Source of the DNA: Mesorhizobium sp. SARCC-RB16n
GTDB taxonomy: Bacteria > Pseudomonadota > Alphaproteobacteria > Rhizobiales > Rhizobiaceae
Assembly: GCF_008520305.1 (NCBI RefSeq)
Contig: NZ_ML703269.1
Coordinates: 186,001-250,000 of the forward strand
Length of the DNA stretch: 64,000 bases
Reading direction: 5' to 3'
The notes beneath the pieces were generated by a model. The model worked only from the letters and a program-made list of their open reading frames with translations. It had not been told where the DNA came from and made no database searches. Shown one piece after another: positions 39,303-48,089 of this stretch. Within the stretch, counting starts at the first letter, position 1; each line of letters begins with the position of its first letter. A program made the translations under genes and the position numbers.

Positions 39303-40341
39303 AGCGAACCAGCCCGGGATCGACATCAGGAACCTCTGGAAGGTTTTCGGACCGAATGCCAAAGCCATGGTTCCCTTGCTGGAGCAGGGGACTTCCAAAG
39401 CCGAACTGAACGGGCGCCACGGCCACGTCCTGGGTCTCAAGAACGTCAACATCACCATGCCGGCCGGAGCGATACAGGTCATCATGGGCCTTTCCGGCTC
39501 CGGCAAATCGACGTTGATCCGCCACATCAACAGACTGGTCGATCCGACGGCGGGCGAGATCCTGGTTGGCGACGAAGACGTCGTGAAAATGGGGGCTCAT
39601 GAGCTGCGCGAGTTCAGGCGGCATAAGACGGCGATGGTGTTTCAGAAGTTTGCGCTGCTACCGCACCGCAACGTGCTGGAAAACGTTGTCTACGGCCTGC
39701 AGATACAAGGTGTGCCGCGACGCCGGCAAGTCGAGGCGGCCACCCGCTGGGTCGACCGTGTGGGTCTTGCCGGCTTCGAAAAGCACTATCCCAACCAATT
39801 GTCCGGGGGCATGCAGCAACGTCTTGGGCTTGCTCGGGCGCTCGCAAACGATGCTCCGATCCTGCTGATGGACGAGGCGTTTTCGGCGCTCGATCCCCTC
39901 ATTCGCACGGACATGCAGACGGTGCTGCTCGATATCCAGAAGGAAATCAGGAAAACCATCGTCTTCATCACCCACGATCTCGACGAGGCCCTTCGGCTAG
40001 GCGACCGAATCGCCATCCTGCGCGACGGGGAAGTGGTGCAACAGGGCACCAGCCAAGACATCGTCCTGCGACCCGCGGACGATTACGTCAAGGCTTTCGT
40101 CAAGGAGGTCAGCCGGGGCCGCGTCGTCCATGTCGAGGCAGTCATGGCGCCGTTCAATCCGGAGGATCGGTCATTGGCTACCGTGCCAAGGCAAACGACG
40201 CTCGATGCCGCCGCGAATGTGCTGATGCAGCATGACTGTGAGCATCTCACCGTGATGGACGAAGCCGGAACGCCGGTCGGCCAGATCAGCCTGCGACTGC
40301 TTTTGCGCGCGATCGTGACTCCGGCTGATGACATCGGTTGA
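39295..40341 (+). CDS. Betaine/DMSP-type ABC transporter ATPase (OpuAA/ProV family)
   Basis: A 348-residue ATPase. Walker A is GLSGSGKST, the signature is LSGGMQQRLGLARAL and Walker B is ILLMDEAFSALDPL. Like ProV it has an extra C-terminal CBS-like region (LDAAANVLMQHDCEHLTVMD), which may sense ionic strength. It is 121 bp before the dmdA-like gene, probably in the same transcription unit. Confidence 0.93.
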   Translation: MAEANQPGIDIRNLWKVFGPNAKAMVPLLEQGTSKAELNGRHGHVLGLKNVNITMPAGAIQVIMGLSGSGKSTLIRHINRLVDPTAGEILVGDEDVVKMGAHELREFRRHKTAMVFQKFALLPHRNVLENVVYGLQIQGVPRRRQVEAATRWVDRVGLAGFEKHYPNQLSGGMQQRLGLARALANDAPILLMDEAFSALDPLIRTDMQTVLLDIQKEIRKTIVFITHDLDEALRLGDRIAILRDGEVVQQGTSQDIVLRPADDYVKAFVKEVSRGRVVHVEAVMAPFNPEDRSLATVPRQTTLDAAANVLMQHDCEHLTVMDEAGTPVGQISLRLLLRAIVTPADDIG

Positions 40342-40462
40342 ACTGACGGCCGTTCTTTGGGCGGCACATTTCTATCAAGATATCGCGGCCGCGAGGGCAG
40401 CGTAACCGCAAGAACCGGCAATCGGAATTCCCGTGCCCGTCGGGACGCAACAGGAGACCTCG

Positions 40463-41566
40463 ATGTTTTCATTTTCACCGACGGCACGTGTTCGACCGTC
40501 CCCCTTTTTCGAGGCGGCGGTGGCGGAGGGCATGGTGGCCGCGAACGTCTACAACCGCATGATCATGCCGACGTCCTACGGCGATCCGGAAGGCGAATAC
40601 TGGCGGCTCATCAACGGGGTTTCACAATGGGATGTTGGCGTGGAACGCCAAGTGCAGCTCAAGGGACACGACGCCGGCCGGCTTGCGCAGATCCTGTCGC
40701 CGCGCGATCTCTCCACGTGCAAGGTCGGCCAGGGCAAATATGTGCCGCTTTGTAATCATCGCGGCACGATCATCAATGACCCTATCCTGTTAAAGCACGC
40801 CGACGATCTCTTCTGGTTTTCAATCGCGGACTGCGACATGTGGCTGTGGGCAAGCGCCATCGCGGCGGAGCGTGGTCTAAAGGTCGACATCAGCGAACCC
40901 GACGTCTCGCCGATGGCTCTTCAGGGACCCAAGGCCGAAGACGTGGTGGCCCACGTTGTCGGCGATTGGGTACGCACGCTCAAGTACTTCTGGTTCAAGG
41001 AAACCGAGATTGAAGGCATTCCCGTCGCAGTGCAGCGGTCGGGGTGGTCCAAGCAGGGCGGGTTTGAGATCTACCTGAAGGATGGCACCAAGGGCACGAA
41101 GCTCTGGAACATCTTCAAGGAGGCAGGCAAACCCTGGGGGATCGGACCGGGAGCGCCCGCGACGGCCGAGCGCACGGAGAGCGGGCTGGTTTCCGTCGGC
41201 GGTGACACCGACGAGGACACCAATCCCTTCGAAGTGCGGCTGGGCAAATATGTGGACCTCGATGTTCCGGACGATGTCGTCGGCATTGAGGCACTACGCA
41301 GGATCAAGGCCGAGGGGCCGAAGCGGCACCAACTGGGTCTCGTGCTCGACGGCGCAACGCCTGCGCCGCTCGGCACGAAACGCGAGGATATCACGCACGC
41401 CGGCACCATGGTCGGCGTGATGACCAATTGCACATGGTCCCCTCGCATGAAGGCGAACATCGGATACGCCCTTATCTCCGTCGGCATGAAGGCGGGCGAG
41501 ACTGTCGTCGTTCACCGCGCCGGCGGTCCGATCGCTGCGCGGCTTGTGGAACTCCCATTCCTATGA
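40463..41566 (+). CDS. dmdA: DmdA-like THF-dependent demethylase (GcvT family)
   Basis: A 367-residue GcvT-fold protein matching the length and motif pattern of DMSP demethylase DmdA: YNRMIMPTSYG, WDVGVERQVQLKG, LSPRDLSTC, DISEPDVSPMALQGP and RSGWSKQGGFEIYLKDG. DmdA transfers a methyl group from DMSP to tetrahydrofolate, giving methylmercaptopropionate. The next three genes match DmdB, DmdD and DmdC, which strongly supports this reading. Related GcvT proteins use other methyl donors such as betaines, so the substrate remains inferred. The ATG at 40463 follows CAGGAGA. Confidence 0.8.
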   Translation: MFSFSPTARVRPSPFFEAAVAEGMVAANVYNRMIMPTSYGDPEGEYWRLINGVSQWDVGVERQVQLKGHDAGRLAQILSPRDLSTCKVGQGKYVPLCNHRGTIINDPILLKHADDLFWFSIADCDMWLWASAIAAERGLKVDISEPDVSPMALQGPKAEDVVAHVVGDWVRTLKYFWFKETEIEGIPVAVQRSGWSKQGGFEIYLKDGTKGTKLWNIFKEAGKPWGIGPGAPATAERTESGLVSVGGDTDEDTNPFEVRLGKYVDLDVPDDVVGIEALRRIKAEGPKRHQLGLVLDGATPAPLGTKREDITHAGTMVGVMTNCTWSPRMKANIGYALISVGMKAGETVVVHRAGGPIAARLVELPFL

Positions 41567-43179
41567 ACACCGAAGCACCCTATCTACGACCGAGGCCCGC
41601 AAACTATGTCCCGCTGACGCCCCTATCATTTCTGGGGCGAACGGCCGAACTCTATCCAGACCGATTGGCGCTTATCGACGAGGATCGACGCTTCACCTGG
41701 CAGGAGGTGCGCCAACGCTGCGAAGCTCTGGCCGCCGCCCTCATGGATATCGGTGTCAAACCGGGTGACGTGGTTTCCGTGCTTGCTCCGAATACGGCGG
41801 AGATGTTCGAGGCGCAGTTTGCTGTCGCAATGGCCGGCGCCGTTCTTAACACCATCAACATCCGCCTTGATGCCGAGACGGTGGCCTATATCCTGGACCA
41901 TGCGGAAACCCGGGTCCTGATGCTGGACAGGCAGTTCGCATCGATGGCTGAGGAGGCGTTGCAGCGCACCAAGTGCGGCCGACCCGTCATCATCGATCTC
42001 GGCGGGCCAGGGGATGCCCTGCCAGGCAGCCAGCGCCATTCGGATCTGGTTCGATCAGCGCCCGCCGACTTCCACCCGGTGTTCCCGACCGACGAGTGGC
42101 AAACCCTGTGCCTCAACTATACGTCCGGTACCAGTGGCAGGCCGAAGGGGGTGCTCTACCATCACCGTGGCGCCTACCTGATGGCGCTCGGTACCATCGC
42201 CGGCTGGGGTCTGTCGGGTCATCCGACCTATCTCTACACAGTGCCCATGTTCCACTGCAATGGCTGGGGCCATGCGTGGACCATGACCGCGCTCGCTGCG
42301 ACAATCGTCTGCTGCCGGCAGATATCGGCCAAGGCCGTTTATGATGCCATCGGCTCATTCGGCGTCACGCATTTCGGCGGTGCGCCGATCGTGCTGGGCA
42401 TGCTGGTCGAGGCCGCGGAAGCAGAACGGCCCGTGCTTCCTCACAAGGTGCGCGTGATGACGGCGGGGGCGCCTCCGCCGGCGACGATCCTCGAGAAAGT
42501 CGAGGCATTGGGCTTCGACGTCATGCAGGTTTACGGCCTCACGGAAACCTACGGCCACGTCGTTCAGTCCATTTGGGAGGAAGAGTGGAACGAAATGGAT
42601 GTCGCGCTGCGCGCGACGATCAAGGCACGCCAGGGCGTTCGTTTCCCGATGATGGAGACTGTCGAGATCCGGGATGTCGCATCGGGAAAACGTCTGCCGA
42701 AGGACGGGACCGCGATGGGTGAGATCATGTTGCGCGGCAACACGGTCATGAAAGGCTATCACAAGGATGAAGCCGCTACGGAAGCCGCCTTTGCCGGCGG
42801 CGCGTTTCATAGCGGCGACGTCGCCGTGCAACATCCCGACGGATTCCTCGAAATACGCGATCGCTACAAGGACATCATTATCTCCGGCGGGGAGAACATT
42901 TCCTCGATCGAAGTGGAATCCGCCTTGTATCGCCACCCCGCCGTCAGCGCCGCCGCTGTCGTGGCCAAGCCGGATGCCAAGTGGGGCGAAACGCCCTGTG
43001 CCTTCGTGGAATTGAAGCCGGGGGCGAGCGTCACTGCTGACGAGTTGAACCAATTTTGCCGCCAGCATCTTTCCGGCTTCAAGGTTCCCAAGAGCTACGT
43101 CTTCGGGAGCTTGCCCAAGACCTCAACGGGAAAGATCGAAAAATACAAACTGCGTGAAAAAGTGAAGACAACACCATGA
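41563..43179 (+). CDS. dmdB: DmdB-like acyl-CoA synthetase (methylmercaptopropionate-CoA ligase)
   Basis: A 538-residue AMP-forming ligase. ATP motif YTSGTSGRPKGVLYHHRG, then VPMFHCNGWGHAW, YGLTETYGHV and the adenylate/hinge block DRYKDIIISGGENISSIEVE with catalytic Lys in PKTSTGKIEKYKL. It is the usual size of DmdB-type enzymes, which activate methylmercaptopropionate. Alone it would be called a medium-chain acyl-CoA synthetase; the neighbours narrow it. Start overlaps dmdA stop by 4 bp. Confidence 0.8.
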   Translation: MNTEAPYLRPRPANYVPLTPLSFLGRTAELYPDRLALIDEDRRFTWQEVRQRCEALAAALMDIGVKPGDVVSVLAPNTAEMFEAQFAVAMAGAVLNTINIRLDAETVAYILDHAETRVLMLDRQFASMAEEALQRTKCGRPVIIDLGGPGDALPGSQRHSDLVRSAPADFHPVFPTDEWQTLCLNYTSGTSGRPKGVLYHHRGAYLMALGTIAGWGLSGHPTYLYTVPMFHCNGWGHAWTMTALAATIVCCRQISAKAVYDAIGSFGVTHFGGAPIVLGMLVEAAEAERPVLPHKVRVMTAGAPPPATILEKVEALGFDVMQVYGLTETYGHVVQSIWEEEWNEMDVALRATIKARQGVRFPMMETVEIRDVASGKRLPKDGTAMGEIMLRGNTVMKGYHKDEAATEAAFAGGAFHSGDVAVQHPDGFLEIRDRYKDIIISGGENISSIEVESALYRHPAVSAAAVVAKPDAKWGETPCAFVELKPGASVTADELNQFCRQHLSGFKVPKSYVFGSLPKTSTGKIEKYKLREKVKTTP

Positions 43180-43964
43180 CGAAACCGAACTACATCACCA
43201 TCGAGACGGACGGCCCGGTAACGATCGTAACGCTGGTGCGCGAGGACCGGCGCAACGCAATCAGCGAAGATATGCTGCTGGAAATCGAAAACGTGTTTCG
43301 CGCGCCGCCGGAGGGCACGCGATCCTTCGTGCTTGCGGCAAAGGGCGACCACTTCTGCGCTGGGCTGGATCTTCGCGAGCACTATGACAAGGACCGGTCT
43401 CCAATCGAGTTCATGACCATGTGCCAGAAATGGCACCGTGCTTTCGATATCATTCAGTTCAGCGGAATCCCGGTGATTGCCGCCCTGAAGGGAGCGGTCG
43501 TCGGCGGAGGGCTTGAGCTGGCAGCGGCCGCCCATGTACGCATCGCCGAAGAAGGAACCTTCTTTGCCCTTCCGGAAGGCCAGCGCGGCATTTTCACGGG
43601 CGGCGGGGCGACCGTGCGCGTTGCCCGGATCGTTACCCCGGCGCGCATGGTCGATATGATGCTGTCGGCCCGCACCTACGATGCGCGACGTGGCCTGGAC
43701 CTTGGCCTGTGCCATGAGGTGGTGGGGGCCGGTCAAGCATTGTTACGTGCCAGAGAATTGGCCGCACAGGTCGCACGTAATCCGCCGACCACCAATTTCG
43801 CCATCGTCACCGGCATATCCCGCATCAACGACATGTCCACCACGGACGGCCTGTTTGCGGAGGGCCTGCTCGCAATGGCGGTTCAGACCAATCCGGAGAT
43901 CAGGGATCGGCTGGAGGCGTTCTTTTCCAAGAAGACCAAGCGCCTCGAACCCGGCACGAGTTGA
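43176..43964 (+). CDS. dmdD: DmdD-like crotonase (methylthioacryloyl-CoA hydratase)
   Basis: A 262-residue crotonase. Oxyanion-hole segments are AAKGDHFCAGLDL and GAVVGGGLEL. The two acidic catalytic residues are Glu114 and Glu134 (LPEGQRGIF), 20 residues apart as in DmdD (Glu121 and Glu141). DmdD hydrates methylthioacryloyl-CoA and releases methanethiol, acetaldehyde, CO2 and CoA. Other enoyl-CoA hydratases share these features, so the substrate is inferred from the operon. Start overlaps the ligase stop by 4 bp. Confidence 0.78.
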   Translation: MTKPNYITIETDGPVTIVTLVREDRRNAISEDMLLEIENVFRAPPEGTRSFVLAAKGDHFCAGLDLREHYDKDRSPIEFMTMCQKWHRAFDIIQFSGIPVIAALKGAVVGGGLELAAAAHVRIAEEGTFFALPEGQRGIFTGGGATVRVARIVTPARMVDMMLSARTYDARRGLDLGLCHEVVGAGQALLRARELAAQVARNPPTTNFAIVTGISRINDMSTTDGLFAEGLLAMAVQTNPEIRDRLEAFFSKKTKRLEPGTS

Positions 43965-43972
43965 CGTTCACG

Positions 43973-45679
43973 ATGACCTATAATCCGCCCATCTCCCAAA
44001 TCCTTCTGGCGATGCAGATCGCCGATCGGTTTGCCACGACGCAGCAGAGCGGGGACCTTTCCCCCGAAGACGTCCGGGCCATCCTATCCGAAGCAGGGCG
44101 TTTTGCGACCGAGCGCATCGCCCCCTTGAATCCGGTTGGCGACCGAACCCCCTCGACCCTCGACGAAGGCGGAAAGGTGACCACGCCGCCAGGCTGGCGC
44201 GAAACCTACCAGGCCTGGTGCGAGGCGGGCTGGAACAGCCTTACAGGACCAACCGAATATGGCGGCCAGGGGCTTCCGATCTCGCTGGCCGTGGCCTGCA
44301 CCGAGTTCTGGAATTCGTCCTCCATGGCTTTCGCCCTTTGCCCGCTTTTGACTGCTGGCGCCATCGAAGCCATCTCCGAACACGCCTCTCAGGAGCTCAA
44401 GGACCGCTACCTGCCCAAGCTTGTGTCCGGTGAATGGACCGGGACCATGAACCTGACGGAGCCACAGGCCGGTTCCGATCTTTCAAATCTTCGTTGCAAA
44501 GCCAAACGGACGGGCGACGGCAGCTACCGTATTACCGGCAACAAGATATTCATCACCTATGGCGAGCATGATTGCTCGCCGAATATCGTACATCTGGTTC
44601 TTGCACGGCTGGAAGACGCGCCCGCGGGCACGCGCGGTATTTCCCTGTTCCTGGTTCCGAAGATTCTTCCTGACGGCTCGCACAACGATCTGCGGTGTCT
44701 TTCGCTTGAGCACAAACTCGGCATTCACGGCTCGCCCACCTGCGCCATGGCTTATGGCGACAACGGAGGCGCAAAAGGCTGGCTCATCGGCGAGGAGAAC
44801 CGTGGTCTCAATTGCATGTTCACGATGATGAACAATGCGCGGCTCCTGGTCGGGACACAGGGTGTCGCGCTCGCGGAGCGGGCGACGCAGGCGGCCTTCG
44901 CCTATGCAAGGGAACGTGTCCAGGGCAGCGCCCCGGGCAGAGATGGAAATACAAGCCCCATCATCCACCATCCCGATGTCAGGCGAATGCTGCTCGAGAT
45001 GCGAACCAGGACCGCAGCGGCGCGCATGCTGTGCATGGCGACGGCTTCCGCGCTCGATTCGAGCGTGAACGCGCAGACAGAAAAAGAAAGGCACCGCGCC
45101 TATGCGCGAGCTTCATTGCTGACGCCCTTGGCCAAGGCGTACTCGACGGATATCGCGGTGGAAGTGACCTCGACCGCGATCCAGGTTCATGGCGGCATGG
45201 GCTACGTCGAGGAGACCGGCGTCGCGCAATACTACCGCGATGCGCGGATTCTTCCGATCTACGAAGGCACGAATGGCATCCAGGCTATCGACCTCGTCAC
45301 GCGAAAATTGTTCGTTGGGGGCGGAGAGACGTTGTCTCAGATTTTGGAATCTTGTCGCAGGACATTGTCTGCCTTCGAAAGCTGTTTACCGGCCGTTCAA
45401 GCTGTGGCTGACACGGTGGATTTGGCGAAAATGCTCTGCGATGCGCCCGGCGGTTCATTGTCACTCGCGGTTGCCGTGCCATTCCAGCGTGCCTTGGCCA
45501 ACGTTGTCGCCGGTGCTCATCTGGCTGAAGCCGCGGCGCTTGCACGAGGCGGCGCGCTTGAGACAGAAGCTGCAATCAACGCAAGGTTTTTCATCGCCGT
45601 TGAATTGGTATCGGCGGTTGCCGCGGCGAAGGCGTCATTATCCGGCGCCGATGCGACAGGTTCGGATGGCCTTGAATAA
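43973..45679 (+). CDS. dmdC: DmdC-like acyl-CoA dehydrogenase (methylmercaptopropionyl-CoA dehydrogenase)
   Basis: A 568-residue flavoprotein, long like DmdC and unlike the ~380-residue short-chain dehydrogenases. FAD/substrate motifs are MNLTEPQAGSDLSNL and FITYGEHD. The catalytic Glu is in LPIYEGTNGIQAIDLVTRK, and QVHGGMGYVEETG is conserved. It would oxidise methylmercaptopropionyl-CoA before the DmdD step. A TTG at 43961 is an alternative start; the ATG at 43973 was chosen, 8 bp after the crotonase stop. It is the last gene of the unit. Confidence 0.8.
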   Translation: MTYNPPISQILLAMQIADRFATTQQSGDLSPEDVRAILSEAGRFATERIAPLNPVGDRTPSTLDEGGKVTTPPGWRETYQAWCEAGWNSLTGPTEYGGQGLPISLAVACTEFWNSSSMAFALCPLLTAGAIEAISEHASQELKDRYLPKLVSGEWTGTMNLTEPQAGSDLSNLRCKAKRTGDGSYRITGNKIFITYGEHDCSPNIVHLVLARLEDAPAGTRGISLFLVPKILPDGSHNDLRCLSLEHKLGIHGSPTCAMAYGDNGGAKGWLIGEENRGLNCMFTMMNNARLLVGTQGVALAERATQAAFAYARERVQGSAPGRDGNTSPIIHHPDVRRMLLEMRTRTAAARMLCMATASALDSSVNAQTEKERHRAYARASLLTPLAKAYSTDIAVEVTSTAIQVHGGMGYVEETGVAQYYRDARILPIYEGTNGIQAIDLVTRKLFVGGGETLSQILESCRRTLSAFESCLPAVQAVADTVDLAKMLCDAPGGSLSLAVAVPFQRALANVVAGAHLAEAAALARGGALETEAAINARFFIAVELVSAVAAAKASLSGADATGSDGLE

Positions 45680-45748
45680 TCGGTATACCTGAGCCGCGCG
45701 ACTGGCATTATGGCCAGCGACGGATGAAAGCGCTCCTAGCGCGGATAC

Positions 45749-45942
45749 ATGCGCCACGGGGCCATTTCCCGGTTCCAAGTGCGCGTCGCGACTGGCGATG
45801 GGCTGGCGATGGTCGACGGCCCGGACCTTTCGGCGGCGGACTTCGACCGTCTGACCAGGCGGTTTGCCTCCACCAAAAGCGCGAGGGCAGAGCGGGAGTT
45901 GGCTTCGCCATTGCTTCCGAGGTCGCGATCGTTGTCGGCTGA
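45749..45942 (+). pseudogene. Frameshifted remnant of a sensor histidine kinase C-terminus
   Basis: One frame reads VDGPDLSAADFDRLTRRFAS, and the next frame continues AGVGFAIASEVAIVVG before a stop at 45942. Together these match the end of a HATPase domain (DGPG...F.RF...G.GLAI). A one-base shift separates them near 45885, and no N-terminal kinase sequence is present. The 353-bp gap between dmdC and tRNA-Asn holds nothing else recognisable. Confidence 0.45.
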
Positions 45943-46032
45943 GCGCGTCGCCGACCGCTTGAAGCTGCCGGCGCGAATTATATCGCAAAATCAATGTGCA
46001 GAAGGTAGGTGATGCGTTTTGAGCGCAGAAAT

Positions 46033-46107
46033 TGGCTCCCCGGGCCGGATTCGAACCAGCGACCAACCGGTTAACAGCCGGTTGCTCTACCACTGAGCTA
46101 CCGGGGA
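46033..46107 (-). tRNA. tRNA-Asn (anticodon GTT)
   Basis: The reverse strand folds into a complete cloverleaf. The acceptor arm TCCCCGG pairs with CCGGGGA, the D arm contains GCTC-AGTGGTA-GAGC, the anticodon stem ACCGG/CCGGT holds GTT (46073-46075), and the T arm is GCTGG-TTCGAAT-CCGGC. CCA is encoded at the 3' end. Confidence 0.97.
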
Positions 46108-46327
46108 ACGGAGGCTCTTCAGCAAGTGGCGCAGCCTATAGCAAACCCGTTTCGGCTTTGCAAAGAAGCATTTCGCATTTTTTCGAGACTTTTTCGCGCG
46201 GCGGTTTCTCGCAATCGGCCTCGCCCACCCTCATATTAGCCGTCTTGGCGACGGGCGCGGAACCGAAAGGGCGGTCGTGGCTTTCGTAAAATGACATTAT
46301 CAAGCCCCAGACAGGCAGTTGTTCGCG

Positions 46328-46588
46328 ATGACGGCCACGGACGAAAACCCGATAACCGCACGAAAGATCTCGGTTTTCGGGCGCGAATTCACCATGCCGC
46401 AGTCGCGCGGTCTCAGAATCACGATCGGCGTGCTTTTGACCATTGGCGGCATTCTCGGGTTCTTGCCGATCCTTGGCTTCTGGATGGTGCCGCTCGGACT
46501 GCTGGTGCTCTCCTACGAATTCGCCATGGTCCGCCGCCATCGGCGCCGCTTGGTCGTCTGGTGGGAACGGCGACGCCGGCCGGATTGA
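46328..46588 (+). CDS. Small two-helix membrane protein
   Basis: An 86-residue protein with two hydrophobic segments (TIGVLLTIGGILGFLPIL and GFWMVPLGLLVLSYEFAMV) and a very basic C-terminus (RRHRRRLVVWWERRRR). It resembles PGPGW-type small transmembrane proteins of unknown function, but the fit is loose. The ATG at 46328 was taken; a TTG at 46319 is also in frame. Confidence 0.62.
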   Translation: MTATDENPITARKISVFGREFTMPQSRGLRITIGVLLTIGGILGFLPILGFWMVPLGLLVLSYEFAMVRRHRRRLVVWWERRRRPD

Positions 46589-46606
46589 GCGGCCTTGCCG
46601 AGAGAA

Positions 46607-46858
46607 TCAATCCTGGCGCTGTCTCTCTATGCCAATGCCGGACTCCTCCGACTCCGGTTGTGCGTCTGCCTTCAAATCCTGGCTGATATCCTTCAGGACC
46701 GCGGAGGCCGAGGCCAGACGCGCGCGGTCACGCGGCGATAGTCTGCCGCTGCCTTCAATTCTCAGGCAGTCGATGGCGTAGCGCACCAATTCCTCGCGCC
46801 CCAGCAGCGACACGCTTTCCGTTTCGTGCGTTTCGTCCTTCGGTTTGGCCATGGGCAT
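46607..46858 (-). CDS. Hypothetical protein
   Basis: An 83-residue acidic helical protein (MPMAKPKDETHETESVSLLG, then YAIDCLRIEGSGRLSPRDRA). It has no signal peptide or membrane helix, and I do not recognise it. The ATG at 46858 follows GAGGACTG. It is convergent with the small membrane protein gene. Confidence 0.55.
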   Translation of the reverse strand: MPMAKPKDETHETESVSLLGREELVRYAIDCLRIEGSGRLSPRDRARLASASAVLKDISQDLKADAQPESEESGIGIERQRQD

Positions 46859-47074
46859 GGCGCAGTCCTCCGTGTTTCTCAACGCGGGCCGGTGCGCGGA
46901 GTTTCGCTCGATCATTCGCCATGCTTAACGGATTGCCAATGTGAGAGCGGGGCGCGACGGCGATCCGATTGGGGCCAGGCCGGCGCAGAGGAAACCGTTC
47001 GGAATACGTCGTGGCCGCTTGACGGCATTTTCGCCGCAACCTATTGGAACCGGGTGGAACGCCGGGAGCAACGA

Positions 47075-47148
47075 GGCCTCGTGGCGGAGTGGTTACGCAG
47101 AGGACTGCAAATCCTTGCACCCCGGTTCGATTCCGGGCGAGGCCTCCA
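47075..47148 (+). tRNA. tRNA-Cys (anticodon GCA)
   Basis: A complete cloverleaf. GGCCTCG pairs with CGAGGCC, the anticodon stem AGGA/TCCT holds GCA (47107-47109), and the T arm is CCCGG-TTCGATT-CCGGG. A 3' CCA is encoded. Confidence 0.97.
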
Positions 47149-47238
47149 ATACCCGGGCTCCCGCGCGTCAGCGCCGGAGCCTGAAGTTCCGGTCGAAATG
47201 AACCGCGATTCTGACGCGGCAAGCAGATTGGTTGGGAC

Positions 47239-47907
47239 ATGAGCGCTGATTTTTCCGAACTTCGCGTCAAGATGGTCGATGGTCAGGTCCGCACCACCGA
47301 CGTGACCAGCGCGCCGCTGCTCGACGCGATGCTTTCCGTGCCGCGCGAGGTTTTCGTCGGCGATCGCCAGCGCGATCTCGCCTATATCGACGAGGACATC
47401 CGCATCGCCGACAGCGCCGATGGCTCGCGCTACCTGATGGAGGCTTCGCCCCTAGCCAAGCTGATGCAACTGGCCGAGATAAGCGTGGCCGATTCGGCGC
47501 TCGATGTCGGTTGCGGCACCGGCTACGCCTCGGCGATCCTGTCGCGACTAGCGAGATCCGTCGTGGCGCTCGAAAGCGATTCGGCATTGGCGCAAACCGC
47601 CGCGTCGACCCTGTCCAGCCTGGGCTGCGGCAATGTGACCGTGGTTCAGGGCGCACTGGCGCAAGGCCTTGCGGCGAAGGCGCCTTACGATGTCATCTTC
47701 ATCGGCGGCAGTGTCGGCAAAGTGCCGGCGTCGCTGCTCGACCAACTCGCTGAAGGCGGCCGCCTGGTTGCGGTCGAGGGCCAGGGCAATTCGGGCGTGG
47801 CGCGGCTTTTTTTCAAGGCCGGGGGGGTTGTAACCGGAAGAAGGGCATTTAATGCGGCAATTAAGCCACTACCCGGCTTCGAACGTGAGCATGCTTTCGA
47901 ATTCTGA
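47239..47907 (+). CDS. pcm: Protein-L-isoaspartate O-methyltransferase
   Basis: A 222-residue SAM-dependent methyltransferase. Its Pcm features are KMVDGQVRTTDVTSAPLLDA, the SAM motif ALDVGCGTGYASAILSRLA and the AVEGQGNSGVARL C-terminal region. It repairs isoaspartyl residues. It lies before tolC, popZ and valS, the conserved rhizobial order. Confidence 0.92.
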   Translation: MSADFSELRVKMVDGQVRTTDVTSAPLLDAMLSVPREVFVGDRQRDLAYIDEDIRIADSADGSRYLMEASPLAKLMQLAEISVADSALDVGCGTGYASAILSRLARSVVALESDSALAQTAASTLSSLGCGNVTVVQGALAQGLAAKAPYDVIFIGGSVGKVPASLLDQLAEGGRLVAVEGQGNSGVARLFFKAGGVVTGRRAFNAAIKPLPGFEREHAFEF

Positions 47908-48089
47908 ATGATTTGGCCTTGCAGCAAAGGCATTGTCATGGTCGCTTGCATTTGAACGATCGTTGCCGATCCCAGACTGGGGGCACTTTGGGCTGAGCGA
48001 CAGGGAACATGAAACACGCCACGCCGGCTGCTCTGGAAGGAGAAGCCGGCGCGGCGCGGTTCCCATGGAAAACGAATGAGGGATACACC

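Noticed and set aside
45724-45942. Independent small gene after dmdC
   Set aside because: Only the frameshifted combination resembles a known domain, and there is no good start or ribosome site.
46136-46540. 134-residue open frame on the minus strand near tRNA-Asn
   Set aside because: Low-complexity charged sequence overlapping the more plausible two-helix protein gene.
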